From Carya illinoinensis (taxonomy: Eukaryota > Streptophyta > Magnoliopsida > Fagales > Juglandaceae), in contig NC_056764.1 in assembly GCF_018687715.1 (NCBI RefSeq), positions 16,231,501 through 16,295,500 of the forward strand: DNA of 64,000 nucleotides, read 5' to 3'. A model generated the notes under the pieces. The model ran no database searches. It was given only the letters and a program-made list of their open reading frames with translations, and was not told where the DNA came from. Position 1 is the stretch's first letter. Every line of letters starts with the position of its first letter. The translations under genes and the position numbers were made by a program. Below, piece after piece: positions 11,999 through 23,292 of this stretch.

Positions 11999-14092
11999 AG
12001 ATGTGAGGAAAAAAATCTTTTACTTAATTGAGAGAAATGCCAATTTATGGTCACTCAGGGCATTGTATTGGGGCATATTGTTTCTTCTGAGGGTATAAAG
12101 GTTGACAAGGCAAAGATTGAATTAATATCTAAACTTCCTATTCCTAGGACAGTTAGGGATATTTGTTCTTTTCTTGGTCATGCTGGCTTTTATAGGCGGT
12201 TTATTCAAGGGTTTACTTCTATTGCAAAACCTTTGTGCACTCTTTTACAAAATGATATTGAATTTGTTTGGACTGATGAGTGCCAAAAATCTTTTGATAC
12301 CCTTAAGAAATCGCTTACCACTGCACCTATTGTGCAACCTCCTCAGTGGGATCTTCCCTTTGAGATTATGACAGATGCTAGTGACTATGCCTTAGGAGCT
12401 GTTTTGGGGCAGCGGGTGGATAATAGGCCATTTGTTATTTATTATGCTAGTAGAACCTTGAATGATGCCCAGAAAAATTATACCACTACTGAAAAAGAAT
12501 TGCTTGCAGTGGTTTTTGCACTTGATAAATTTCAGACTTATATTCTTGGTTCTCCTGTTACTATTTTCACTGACAACTCTACTCTTAAGTATTTGTTGGC
12601 TAAGAAAGATGCAAAACCACGCTTGATTCGCTGGATTCTATTACTTCAAGAGTTCAACATCAACATTAAGGACAAGAGAGGAGTTGAAAACGTGGTAGCT
12701 GACCACCTCTCTAGATTGTCATCATCTCCTTCTTCAAATGTCAGCCTTCCTCTTGATGATAGTTTCCCGGATGAGCAGCTGTTTGTGGTTGATAGAGCTC
12801 CCTGGTATGCTGACATAGTCAATTATCTGGTGACTGAGAGAATGCCTTCTGAATGGTCCACCCAAGATAAGCGTCGGTTTCTCTCTGAGGTACGACACTT
12901 TTATTTTGATGATCCATATCTTTTTAAATATTGTTCGGACCAATTGATTCGAAGATGCATTCCTGATGATGAGTTTTCTTCTGTTTTGAGATTTTGTCAT
13001 ATGGGTGCATGTGGTGGTCATTTTTCAGCAAAGAAAACAGTTTCAAAAATTTTGCAAAGCGGTTTTTACTGGCCTTCCATGTTTAAAGATGCTTATAATT
13101 TTTGCAAGGCTTGTGAGCCTTGTCAAAAATTGGGATCCATTAGCAAAAGAGACATGATGCCTCTTTCCCCTATTCTGACTTTAGAAATTTTTGATTGTTG
13201 GGGAATAGACTTCATAGGACCTTTTCCGGTTTCTTTTGGAAACACATATATTCTTTTAGCTGTGGATTATGTTTCAAAATGGGTGGAGGCCATTGCTTGC
13301 AAAACAAATGACCATCATGTTGTCCTAAAATTTTTGCAATCTTTGTTTGCTCGTTTTGGCATGCCAAAAGTTATTATAAGTGATGGGGGTTCTCATTTTT
13401 GCAACAAATCATTTTCTACACTTGTAAAGAAATATGGTATTACACACAGAGTTTCTACCCCTTATCACCCTCAAACAAATGGGCAAGCTGAATTGGCAAA
13501 CAGAGAGATAAAAATTATTTTAGAGAAAACCATCAAGCCTAATAGGAGAGATTGGTCGGTTAAACTTCTTGATGCTTTGTGGGCTTATAGGACAGCTTTT
13601 AAAACAAATCTAGGGATGTCTCCTTATCGATTAGTTTATGGTAAAGCTTGTCATTTACCTGTTGATATTCAGCATCGAGCTCTTTGGGCCATAAAACATG
13701 TTAACATGTCACTTGATGAAGCTTCAGGGTTGAGAAAATTGCAGATCAATGAATTGGATGAAGCTCGTCGGAATGCTTATGATAACGCTCAGATTGCAAA
13801 GGAACGCATGAAAATTTTGCATGATCAGAAAATTCATCCAAAGCATTTCACACTTGGCCAGGAAGTTCTTCTTTACAACTCTCGCTTGCACATTTTTCCT
13901 GGAAAGTTGAAATCCCGATAGAGTGGGCCGTACATTGTAAAGACCGTTCATCCTCATGGTGCGGTAGACATTGTCAATCTGAATAATGGTAATAGCTTCA
14001 CTGTCAACGGACAACGTCTAAAGTCATTTCTGAAGGTCTTTGATCCACATGAAGAGATCTTGCTTGTGCAAGACCCCAGGGAAGTTTTTTGA
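11999..14092 (+). pseudogene. pol: Athila RT end, RNase H and integrase
   Basis: In frame with the preceding stretch. After TGA 12029 (Trp position) it reads through the RT thumb ([10 protein letters not shown] near 12190), RNase H with [15 protein letters not shown] (12367) and [18 protein letters not shown] (12479), and integrase. Integrase has the HHCC finger ending CKACEPCQK (near 13104), and the three acidic residues in [17 protein letters not shown] and [10 protein letters not shown] (13204-13506). TAG 13919 interrupts the C-terminal domain, which then runs to TGA 14090-14092. The 624-codon clear stretch is the longest in the window. Confidence 0.9.
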
Positions 14093-15150
14093 TTTGTTTC
14101 TCTTTCTTTACAGTTTTCTTTACTTGCTTTGTTTTTATTTGTTCTTTTGCTTTGATTTTATATTTCATGATTGATTGTTTGTTTTGCTTGCTTAGTTCTG
14201 TGCACTTTCTTTTCTTTCGCTCGACTCATTGAGGACTATGTCTCTCACTAGTTGGGGGGTAGCATGTGTGCACAGTTTAAAAAAAAAAAAGATAAATAAA
14301 TAAATAAGATTTGTGAAATTTGAGCATCCTGGTGGAGTAGTTGAGCGGGATCATTTGTGAAGATTTATTTTCAAGATTAAACATAGAGCATGATTTTTGA
14401 TGCATCATATTTTGTTGATATGTGGCTTGAAACACCGGGATGTTATGCTTATTGAGATGAAACTTGACAACATTTTTGTAGAACGAAAGGTAAATCTTGA
14501 AGGACATTTTGCACATGTTTACGCTTGTAGTGTTCCTTATTTACCATTCATTGATTTAACACTGGAGAAGTAAACTGCAGGACTACCGAGCCATGCCAAA
14601 AAGAAAAAAAAAAAGAAAAAAAGAAAACAAAGAAAAAAAAAAGGGGAAAAGGATTTGAAAAGATTAGAATGAAAAGAAAAAAAAAAAAAGAGAGAAAAGG
14701 AATAAAGGCAACTTAGTGAACTTTCCTAAGTAAAAAGGGCTAGAAACAGTTACCCAAGACTTTGGGGGTTGAGTGTCCAACCTTTAAAAACAGAGTTGGC
14801 ATGAAAACTACTAGAGCCTTGGGCTTTGAGGTAGTTAGAATCAGCAATGATTAATCTTAAGGTTGAAAAATCCTATGGCAAATCATGGCTAGTAATGAGG
14901 AACACATAACCGATCTAGCTCCACACACACATTTGAGTTCTGAGACATTTGCCTTAATTCTATGTGAAAGATTGTTAAGATAGTCTTGGTGGGTATAACC
15001 CTTGGGGGTTGAGTAGTAACGTGTCACTTTTGTGAGAATTCAGAATTGTGTTTGATTGTTTTTGTTTGAATTTCGATCTTTATGCAATATTCATCTCAAT
15101 TAATTTTCACTATTTTGCTCAAGGATTAGCAAAATGCTAGTTGGGGGGTG
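14093..15150 (+). other. Athila 3' non-coding region and polypurine tract
   Basis: About 1 kb with no open frame of note. It contains a poly-A run at 14280, a very A-rich purine stretch at 14590-14705, and TTGGGGGG at 15141-15148, the polypurine tract immediately before the 3' LTR. The similar phrase AGTTGGGGGGTAGC near 14252 is a second G-rich block. The env-like gene of some Athila members would sit here and is absent. Confidence 0.7.
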
Positions 15151-16406
15151 TGATTGAGTTGAATTATTGCATTTTTAATGCTTTTGGAACCAATATATAT
15201 TAATTCTTTCATTACTTTATCATTGGTTTTATATGGAAAAATGAATAAATCAAAGTTGTGATTTTAATTGATTAAAAGCATGAATTTCTGGTCTAATTTT
15301 ATCAACTGCCAATTAATATGGATTATGGTACATTTCGCTCGAGCGGCGGCTTCTGGCCGCTCGAGCGAAGTCAGGCAGATTCAAACGCTCGACTTCCGCT
15401 CGACAATGGGCTCGAAAGAGATGCGGGAAAAGAGATCGCTCGAGCGGAGGTATTTGGCCGCTTGAGCGAATTCAGGCAAAGTAGAACGCTCGATGTTCGC
15501 TCGACACTCCGCTCGAGCGAATATCGCATTTTTACAAATCAGGGTTCATTCCGCCGTCAGAGTATATATATGTTTTTTTTACATCTTAGGACGACTCTTG
15601 GGCTGGAAAACTCGGTTTTTGAGTAGAAAAACACTTAGAATTCATTTTTCCTTTGATTTTCGTTCAGATTCGAAGAGGAGGATTCATTCAATCGATCATT
15701 CAAGCAGCTACATAATTTCCACTGGATCATTCACTCACACTGCAGCAGATTGAAGAACTCCTTGAGGGGTCCAATTGCCATTGCAGCTCAGCCTCCTCCA
15801 CCGCTTCGAATCTTCATCTCCATTCAACTGGCTTGATCTTTTCAATTCCCTACTTGCTATTTCATTTCAGTTTTGAGTTTCTGAATTATTTTAGAGAATT
15901 TTGATTTAGACGTTTGAGAAATTTATTTGTTATTCATTCAATTCATGTTATTTATTTTTATCATTTCGTTAAACTTTCATTTTAGTAGTGATTACAATTA
16001 CGGTGGTTTAATTTGAGAATTTGTGATTTGAATATAATGATGAACCCTAGAACATTGATTTTGGGGCTTTTCAATTTCAGTGCATGTTTTGTCAATTACT
16101 TCCTAATTTAGTTTAATTCTTAATTTAGTTTTATCAATTTCTGAGTTTAATCTATTAGTCATTTACATTCCGATCCGACAATCAAAATCCAAAAATATGA
16201 ATCTAGTCCAAGACTAGTGTCCTCTCCCATCCATTGCACATACCATCATTTTATTTTCTCTTTGTGAAGTTTTTCACCTTTTTCAACGAGTTTGATTTCT
16301 AAGTAACTTTCCCTGAGGAGATGATCTAGGAATTTATTCCTAATTATTACACGACATCCTCCTGCACTTGGGATAGTTTTAGTGCTACTCATTTTTGAGT
16401 GAGTCA
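15151..16406 (+). repeat. Athila 3' LTR
   Basis: Same ends as the 5' LTR (TGATTGAGTT...GAGTCA), 1,256 bp, with one fewer 51-base palindrome unit at 15480-15520. Followed by the target duplication ATCGC at 16407. Confidence 0.9.
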
Positions 16407-16444
16407 ATCGCTCGTTTAGGTGTCACATGCGTGGTCGTCACCTG
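16407..16444 (+). repeat. T1 5' LTR, short remnant after Athila
   Basis: ATCGCTCGTTTAGGTGTCAC and the bases that follow match the T1 3' LTR from 20284. The LTR stops at CCTG (16441-16444), from which reverse-transcriptase sequence starts. The rest of the 5' LTR, the primer site, gag and protease are missing. Confidence 0.85.
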
Positions 16445-17199
16445 TACATAAAGCTCCTTATCGCATTGCACCGGCTGCATTAAAAGAGTTGAAGACTCAG
16501 TTGCAAGAGCTGGTAGATAAGGGATTTATTCAGCCTAGTACTTCGCCGTGGGGTGCGCCAATGCTGTTCGTTAAAAAGAAAGATGGAACCCTCCGTATGT
16601 GCATTGATTATCGGGAATTAAATAAGGTGACCATCAAAAATAAATATCCTCTCCCGTGGATAGATGATTTATTTGATCAGTTTCAAGGAGCAGCTGTGTT
16701 CTCGAAGATTGATTTGAGGTCGGGATACTACCAGCTGAGGATCATAGACAAGGATGTGCCCAAGACTGCTTTTAGGTTGAGATATGGGCATTATGAATTT
16801 AAGGTGATGCCGTTTGGATTAGTCAATGCTCCTGCTGCTTTCATGAATTTAATGAATCGAGTATTTCGACCTTATCTGGATTCCTTTGTGGTAGTATTCA
16901 TTGATGATATTCTGATTTATTCCCGAGATGTTGAAGAGCATGTGTATCATTTTCGTCTGGTACTTGGGAAATTGAGAGAACACCAGTTGTACGCCAAGCT
17001 CAGCAAGTGTGAATTCTGGATGGAGGAAGTCAGATTTCTCGGGCATGTGATTTCTCGAGACGGAGTGGCTGTTGATCCTAGTAAGGTGGAAGCCATTTTG
17101 TCATGGCAGCGTCCGACTACAGTGCGCGAGATCCGGAGTTTCTTGGGACTCGCCGGATATTACCGAAGATTTGTGGAGGGTTTTGCTCGCCTATCTGGA
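16445..17199 (+). pseudogene. pol: T1 reverse transcriptase
   Basis: RT copies element RNA into DNA. The frame is open from the deletion junction to 17205. It shows [40 protein letters not shown], and the active site [11 protein letters not shown] (near 16893-16925), then the thumb [14 protein letters not shown]. At 17197-17199 (GGA) it fuses to a downstream part of pol. Compared with T4, 488 bases holding the whole RNase H are absent, which also shifts the frame. Confidence 0.9.
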
Positions 17200-18748
17200 A
17201 GATGAAGCCGAGCCGTCGGAATTGGATTCTTTGCTTTGTGGGATGAGAAGGCGCCTTATTGAAAGTTCACAGCAAGAAGAGATTTTATCTTCAGTTCTTG
17301 ATATTCGGGTAACTGATTTTGAAGAATTGAAGACTCTTCAAAGGAAGAATCCGAAGCTGCTGAATATCAGAAAAAGAGTTAGAAAATCTTGAGGGTCGTT
17401 GCACTATAGTATGGATAAAGATGGAATACTTCGGTTTCGAGATCGCAGAGTGATCCCCAAAGATTCAGAGTTCAAGGAGAGGATCATGGCAGAAGCTCAT
17501 GCGGCCCCTTATTCAGTTCATCCCGGCAGTACAAAGATGTACCGGGACTTGAAGAAAAATTACTGGTGGGATGGAATGAAGAGGGATATTGCCTTGTACG
17601 TTGAGAAATGCTACACATGCCGTCAAGTGAAGGCTGAGCATCAAAGACCCGCAGGTATGCTCCAACCCCTCCCTATTCCTGATTGGAAATGGGATGACAT
17701 CACGATGGACTTTGTAGTGGGCTTGCCGAGGATGCCTAGTGGGAAAAATTCTGTCTGGGTGATTGTTGATCGGTTAACGAAGAGTGATCATTTCTTGCCT
17801 GTTAATAACACCGATTCCTTGGGTAAGTTGACATACTTGTACGTGAAAGAGATAGTGCGGCTGCACGACATACCAAAGAGTATAGTGTCTGATCGAGACC
17901 CAAGGTTCACGTCGCAGTTCTGGAAGAGTTTGTAGGCAGCTTTGGGTACTAAGTTGAAGTTCAGTACTGCATATCACCCGCAGACAGACGACCAATCAGA
18001 GCGCACCATTCAGACCCTTGAAGACATGTTGGGGGCATGTGTCATGGAATTTCAAGGGAGTTGGGAAAACCATTTGCCGCTCATAGAGTTTGCATATAAT
18101 AATAGCTTCCATGCGACCATTCAGATGGCTCCCTATGAAGCTCTTTATGGGAGGAAGTGCAGATCGCCCTTGTGTTGGGATGAAGTCGGGGAGAGTAGGA
18201 TAATTGGATCCAAAATAATTCAAGAGATGCAAAGCCAAGTTCGGATCATCAGGGATAAAATGGCGGCAGCTCAAAGTCGCCAGAAAAGCTACGTTGATAC
18301 CAGGAGGAGAGAGTTATCTTTTGAAGAAGGTGATTGAGTTTATCTCAAAGTCTCTCCCATGAGAGGAGTTAAGCGTTTTGGTAAGAAGAGGAAACTGGAT
18401 CCGAGGTATGTCGGCCCTTTTAAGATTCTGGAGAAGGTAGGGTCCGTCGCCTATAGAGTTGCTTTGCCAGAATATTTTGGGGAATTTCATGATGTCTTCC
18501 ACGTATCATCCATGAAGAAGAGCTTTGGACAACAAGAGCCACGCTTTGTCGACCCAGAGAGTATTCAGTTGCAACCGGACCTTACTTATGAGGTTGTTCC
18601 GTCGTAGATCATGGATTGGAAGGAGCAACAGTTGAGGTCCAAGGCGATACCTTTGGTTAGGGTGGCATGGAGAGATTCGTTAGCTCAAGATTTCTCTTGG
18701 GGGCGAGTAGCGGACATGAGGGAGCAGTACCCATACTTGTTTGAGTAA
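17200..18748 (+). pseudogene. pol: T1 integrase with degenerate chromodomain-like end
   Basis: Integrase inserts the DNA copy into the genome. The HHCC finger includes [20 protein letters not shown]; the core has [13 protein letters not shown] (D), SDRDPRF (D) and [11 protein letters not shown] (E), so all three catalytic acids remain here, unlike in T4. The C-terminal region (DPRYVGPFKILEKVGSVAYR) leads to a tail ending EQYPYLFE and TAA 18746-18748, a weak chromodomain-like tail as in Tekay elements. Stops: TGA 17389, TAG 17933, TGA 18336, TAG 18605. T4 has CGA, CAG, TGG and CAG at the same places. Confidence 0.9.
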
Positions 18749-18854
18749 TGAAGGTACGTATCTTAATCTTGGACACAGGTGGTTTACGTCATATTATGGG
18801 GCTTGTTATAAGTTGGTGCTTGATCTTGCAAATTTCGAGGACGAAATTTGTTTT

Positions 18855-18867
18855 AAGGGGGGGAGGA
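18855..18867 (+). other. T1 polypurine tract
   Basis: AAGGGGGGGAGGA directly before the 3' LTR; primes plus-strand DNA synthesis in this family. The same tract precedes the 3' LTRs of T3 and T4. Confidence 0.85.
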
Positions 18868-20945
18868 TGTGATGACCCGCTTTTACGTGTATTTTCACTG
18901 AAGGGTTGTTTTTAATTTAACTAATATATTGGTTTGGTTTATTTTAAATTAATGTATTTTAATTGGTTTTTTAATTTATTTGATGCGGTGTTTAATTTAT
19001 TTAGTTGTTTTACGGTTTTTTAATCTCGTTTTCAGCGGATCTGTTTTGTTTTCCAGAGTGAGGATTGGACCTCATTTCTTCCCTCCATCTTTTCTTTTTC
19101 TCTTTTCTTTCTTTCTTCTTTCTCTTTTTTTTCCTTCTTTTTCCTTTTTTTTTTTCTTTTTTTTTTCTTCTTTCTCTTTTTCCCTCCCCAGTTCTCTCTC
19201 CCGCGCGACTCTCTCTCTGCCCATTTCCATTCGTTTTTCTCTCTCCGCCCAGAACCACCGCCGCCGGCCACTGTGCGGCACACCACCCACCCAGTTTTCT
19301 TCCCCTCCCTCCGGTAAACCACCCCACCAAATTTCATCCCTAACCGTGCTGCCGTTTAACTGGAAAAAGTCCATCAAGCCACATAGTTTTTGCTCTGATC
19401 TGCCGCCGTCGCTCCACCTCCGGCCACCACCTCTTCACCACTTCATCATCGACTCCTTGCCGTCCTAACCCACCCATTTCTGGCCTCTAACAATCGCCGG
19501 TACAGCTCCCACGAGCTAGTTTCCGTTTTGGGCGTTTAAGCCCTTCCTCTGCCATTTTCGCCGCCACCCACGGCCAAACTCCACTTCCCTTAGCTTCATA
19601 AATATCCTTAGACCATTCCCTATCAATCCCGAGCCTTGGTTTGTCCCCGTTCAAAAGTGGGTATTTTACAACCCACGGCCACAGTGAAATTTCACTGTTA
19701 CGTTGCTTTTCTTCCATCGTTTGCAACGCCGCAAGCTTTCTAAAAATACCATATAGCGCTGTAAGTATTTTCCAAACCCTACTTTTAGATTTAAATATAT
19801 TTTGCTCACTCAATAATTATTTGTTGTTGGTTGGCTGATTCCGGACTGAGTTCGAGGAGTTCGGGGGTCGGATGGATGGAGGACGGAGTTGCTTGTTTTA
19901 TTGATTTATGGTTGGTTGATCGTTTTGTGCGTTGAAATTGCATTTACATGGTGCATGCGCGTGCGTTTTATTTAATTTGGGAAAATCTTGTTTTATTGGC
20001 AAGTGGATTTTCGGGTGCGTACGTATCACGACCTCAAGCCGAGATGGGGTATTATCCTGGTGGAGCTCCTCTGGTCACTCGAGAGCGTAATAAACTGAGT
20101 GACGTTCCCTGGGTTGTCGGTGGGCGACGACAGGAGCGGGGGGGAGGGGGGGGCTAGAGGATGCTTGGCTACGAACGCACCGGGCGCGGAACCGAGCATC
20201 GCTCTAAGCACCGACTCCGTGGCCCTTCGCTGGCGAGGGCTAGAGGATGCATGGCTACGAACGCGCAGGGCGCGGAACTGGGTATCGCTCGTTTAGGTGT
20301 CACATGCGTGGTCATCACCTGCGGTGTGACACTGGAGCCAAGGTGTGCGGATGACCCCTAGGGGAGGTCATAGTGCATACAGATTAATTGGTTAATGGTT
20401 TGAGTTGGATATGGGCCAAATGTGACTTTTGGCGTGATATTTGGGAAAAGTTATCTTTTTGGGCCAAATGAGATTTTTGGCGTGTGTGAAAAAAATGTGG
20501 TTTTTATGGGTTTTGTGCATTGACATCCTTTCATGTATATTGTTTGAGTTCTATATGTTTTTATCTGGTGGTGTTTGGATTTTACTTACCTGCGGCACCA
20601 TTTTTGGTACCATAGATTTTGGTGCAGAGATCGTGGATGAGAAGGAGGAGGCTGAGCCCGATGATGCGGCTCCGCCAGGGCGCTGAAGTTTATGTTTTGT
20701 ATTTGGTTTAAAACTATATTTGTGTTTTGTAATATTTATTTATGTATGTTTTAAACAGTTTTGTATTAAACAAGAAAAATTCTGGTACTTAGTCATGACT
20801 TTCATTATCCACTGCGTATTTCTTTTTGCACCTTTGTTGCTTTTACACACACTTGACACTCGTCGATAGGATGATGACCCGTGATGTCATCATCCGGACG
20901 TCTCGATTTCCCCGTGTCTGTGCATGGGGATTTGGGGGCGTCACA
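18868..20945 (+). repeat. T1 3' LTR, complete
   Basis: 2,078 bp, TGTGATGACCCG...GGGGGCGTCACA, with near-inverted termini. Landmarks in order: AT-rich start; pyrimidine tract 19085-19200; palindrome ACAGTGAAATTTCACTGT near 19680; CTGTAAGTATTTTCC near 19759; GGGCTAGAGGATGC module in two copies (20152, 20237); two GCCAAA/TTTGGC hairpins (20415-20433, 20463-20481); ACTTACCTGCGGC near 20583; an acidic reading frame ending at 20686. Confidence 0.9.
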
Positions 20946-22075
20946 TGAAGAGGTATATGTTGAGCAACTTTCAGGTTTTGAAAATCATATTTCTTCAAAT
21001 CATGTTTTTAAACTCACCAAAACATTATATGGACGTAAACAAGCTCTTAGAGTTTGTTACAAGAGACTCGGTGGTTTCTTGACTGAAAATAGTTTTTCAA
21101 GAGGAAAAATTGACATAACTCTTTTCATTAAACACGAAAATAATGATATTTTTTTTATTCAGATTTATGTTGATGATATAATATTTGGTGCTACTAATGA
21201 AAATATGTGCCAAGTTTTTATTAAGAGTATGCAGGAAAAATTTGAAATGAGCATGATGGGAGAACTTACATTATTTCTCGGATTGCAAATCAAGCAAACA
21301 AAAAATGAAATATTCATTAATCAGTCAAAATATATTAAGGAATTACTCAAAAAGTTTGGAATAGAAGGTACTAAGGAAATTGGAATATCAATGAGCCCAT
21401 TCACTAAACTTGATAAGGATGAAACCGGTAAGCCGATTTACTCGAAGGTATATCGAGGTATGATTAATAGCTTATTATATTTGATAGCCAGTAAACTAAA
21501 TATTATGTTCAGTATATGCTTATATGCACGCTTTCAATCATCTCCAAAAGAATCTCATTTGACTGCAGTTAAGAGCATTTTTAGATATATTGTTGGTACA
21601 ATTGACTCAGGGTTATGGTATCCTAAGCACATATTTTTCGATCTAATTAGCTACACATATGTAGATTATGCTGGTTGCAAAATTGATCAAAAAAACACTA
21701 GTGAAACATGTCATTTCTTAGGTCATGCACTTGTGTCATGATTTAGTAAAAAGTAAAATTCTGTTGCATTATCTACTGCTGAGGTAGAATATGTTACTGT
21801 GAGTAGTTGTTGTGCTCAAGTTCTTTATATAAAATAACAACTTGAATTTTTAAACTCATGTTTAATCATGTTCCAATCAAATGTGATAATACAAAGGCTA
21901 TAAATCTTTTAAAGAACCCAATACAATATTCTAGAACTAAATATATTGAAATTATATATCATTTTCTTCGAGATCATGTTCAGAAGGGCGATATAGTATT
22001 AGAGTTCACAAACCCAAACAATCAGTTAGCAGACATTTTCATAAACCTTTGCTAGAAGATAGACTATGCATGATT
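20946..22075 (+). pseudogene. pol: Copia pol, second part: RT and RNase H
   Basis: Continues the RT cut at 5702 (EEVYVEQLSGFENH). An 800-base stretch is still open and includes the active site QIYVDDIIFGATNE (near 21161-21200), the LGLQIKQTKNEIFINQSKY region, and the RNase H start (YVDYAGCKIDQKNTSE near 21658). After TGA 21739 it continues with LSTAEVEYVTVSSC (21770-21812), where the RNase H Glu is kept, and ends near 22055-22075 with several frameshifts and stops. The open state of this half contrasts with the many stops in the first half. Confidence 0.85.
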
Positions 22076-22168
22076 AGAAGAGAAATATGTATGATGGATG
22101 CTATGAATATCTCTTAGAGATAGACCACAGAGTCAATAAAAATAGAAAGATAATTTTTATAAATACTT

Positions 22169-22741
22169 TTACGTAAACTTGAGGTTTTTAGCATTTTTTT
22201 TGAGACGCTCATTCTCTTCATACAATATCATGCTATCTCTATCCATGAGAACTGACAAGTAGAATGAAGAGTCTAATAAGGACTTCAACTGTTTATTCTT
22301 CTGCCAAAAGATTCTTTCCCTTGTATGCGACTTTTGAACAATTCACTGAAATACAATAATTTGTTTATTAAGTTTTTCAATTTCATGGTTTTTGACTTGT
22401 AGCCTATGGGAAAAAGCAACTATAGAGGAGGAGTAGCGAGTCTCGAGACTCACCAAGTCGTAGATAGCGTTAGAGTCTGACTTATTAGCCAAATTATTAT
22501 TTTCTTGTTGCAGCATGGTACCAATGGCAGTTGTAGAAAAGGTAGGAGATTGGGGTGTAGAATAACTCATGGATAGATCTAGAGGAGTGTTAGAAGAATA
22601 AGCTATTGAGAAAAGAATTGAAGACTTAAAACGAGAATGTTGAAAGAATGCAGATGAGTTATAGAGACGAGAAGAATATTTGATGCGGATTAGATGAACT
22701 TTAAAACTGATTTTATAGAGATAACATAAAGAAAAAGACAA
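22169..22741 (-). pseudogene. Antisense coiled-coil frame B inside the copia element
   Basis: Runs opposite to the host element, between RNase H and the 3' LTR. It starts at ATG 22741, is open to TGA 22345-22343, and continues in frame to TAA at 22169 for about 190 codons. The N-terminal third is basic and aromatic; a Ser/Thr-rich stretch follows (SYSTPQSPTFSTTAIG); then a heptad-like helical part including RLQVKNHEIEKLNKQI and, after the stop, MDRDSMILYEENERLKKN. The region YSSSIVAFSHRLQ...LNKQI aligns with YDASVTTMSQRLM...LNNQI of frame A, so the two look like diverged copies. Protein family not recognised. It could be an element-encoded extra gene or a captured host fragment. Confidence 0.55.
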
Positions 22742-22849
22742 GCTATCATCTCTTCAAATCTTATTTAATCAAAAAAATACAAAATATGCTGGATACATAT
22801 TGTTAAAAGTTTTATTACTAAGCTAGCAAGATTAACAGCAGACTGTTCC

Positions 22850-23292
22850 TATTTTTCTCGTAAACGATGAACCTCTACTGTTATCCGCCGATGTTGACCT
22901 TGTATCTCTCATTCCAACTTCTCTATTCATGGTTGCAGATCATGAGCATACCAGTCTATAAATTTTTTCAACTCATTATTTTCTTACTTTAACCTTTTAT
23001 TCTCTCTATCCTTATTAGCAAGCTTTTGTTGTAACTCAGATATTTGGTTGTTAAGATAATCAACCTTACTCACCCTTGCCATTAACCTCTGAGACATGGT
23101 CGTAACAGAGGCATCATATTGAGTACTGAGCATTCTTGATTCTACAACAATCTCAAAATCAGCCCTACTAGAAAAACAGATCTCTGATCCTATCATGGTA
23201 TTGACGGTCTCAAGAGAGAAGATTGGTAGTTGATGCGTAAAGAGTTTCTGATTCAAGTCTGGAACATTAATGGAAAAGAATTGCTCGGCCAT
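22850..23292 (-). pseudogene. Antisense coiled-coil frame A inside the copia element
   Basis: Starts at ATG 23292 (MAEQFFSINVPDLNQK) and is open to TAA 22986-22984. The same frame continues with few breaks as ENNELKKFIDWYAHDLQP, stop, IEKLE, stop, EIQGQHRRITVEVHRLREK to a stop near 22849. The stops fall where Gln, Glu or Trp codons could have mutated. The C-terminal half is charged with Leu at regular spacing (YLNNQISELQQKLANKD), suggesting a coiled coil. No known domain recognised. It lies upstream of frame B on the minus strand, with about 110 bases between them, in a different frame. Confidence 0.55.

Larger units (their letters stand above)
7109..16406 (+). mobile_element. Athila-type Ty3/gypsy element, nested in T1
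   Basis: 9,298 bp, flanked by perfect 5-bp duplications ATCGC (7104-7108 and 16407-16411). It has LTRs of 1,307 and 1,256 bp, a tRNA-Asp primer site, gag and pol, and a G-rich polypurine tract. The gag and pol sequence and the tRNA-Asp primer are those of the Athila clade. There is no env-like frame: pol ends at 14092 and the remaining 1.06 kb is non-coding. One frameshift and six in-frame stops inactivate it, but it is otherwise structurally complete and the least rearranged large element here. Confidence 0.9.
5703..20945 (+). mobile_element. T1: Tekay-type Ty3/gypsy element with two internal deletions
   Basis: It begins TGTGATGACC and ends GGGGGCGTCACA. It is flanked by TAAAG (5698-5702) and TGAAG (20946-20950), a 5-bp target duplication with one change, inside copia RT. 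Contents: most of a 5' LTR, an Athila element inserted in that LTR, the last bases of the LTR joined to RT by a deletion, RT, integrase lacking the RNase H region, and a complete 3' LTR. The RT and integrase type, the initiator-Met primer site in sister copies and the degenerate chromodomain-like end point to the Tekay/Del chromovirus lineage (inference). It cannot be autonomous. Confidence 0.85.

Noticed and set aside
14093..15150. Env-like gene of Athila
   Set aside because: No frame beyond about 80 codons on plus and no signal peptide or membrane segments; the region is A-rich and non-coding.
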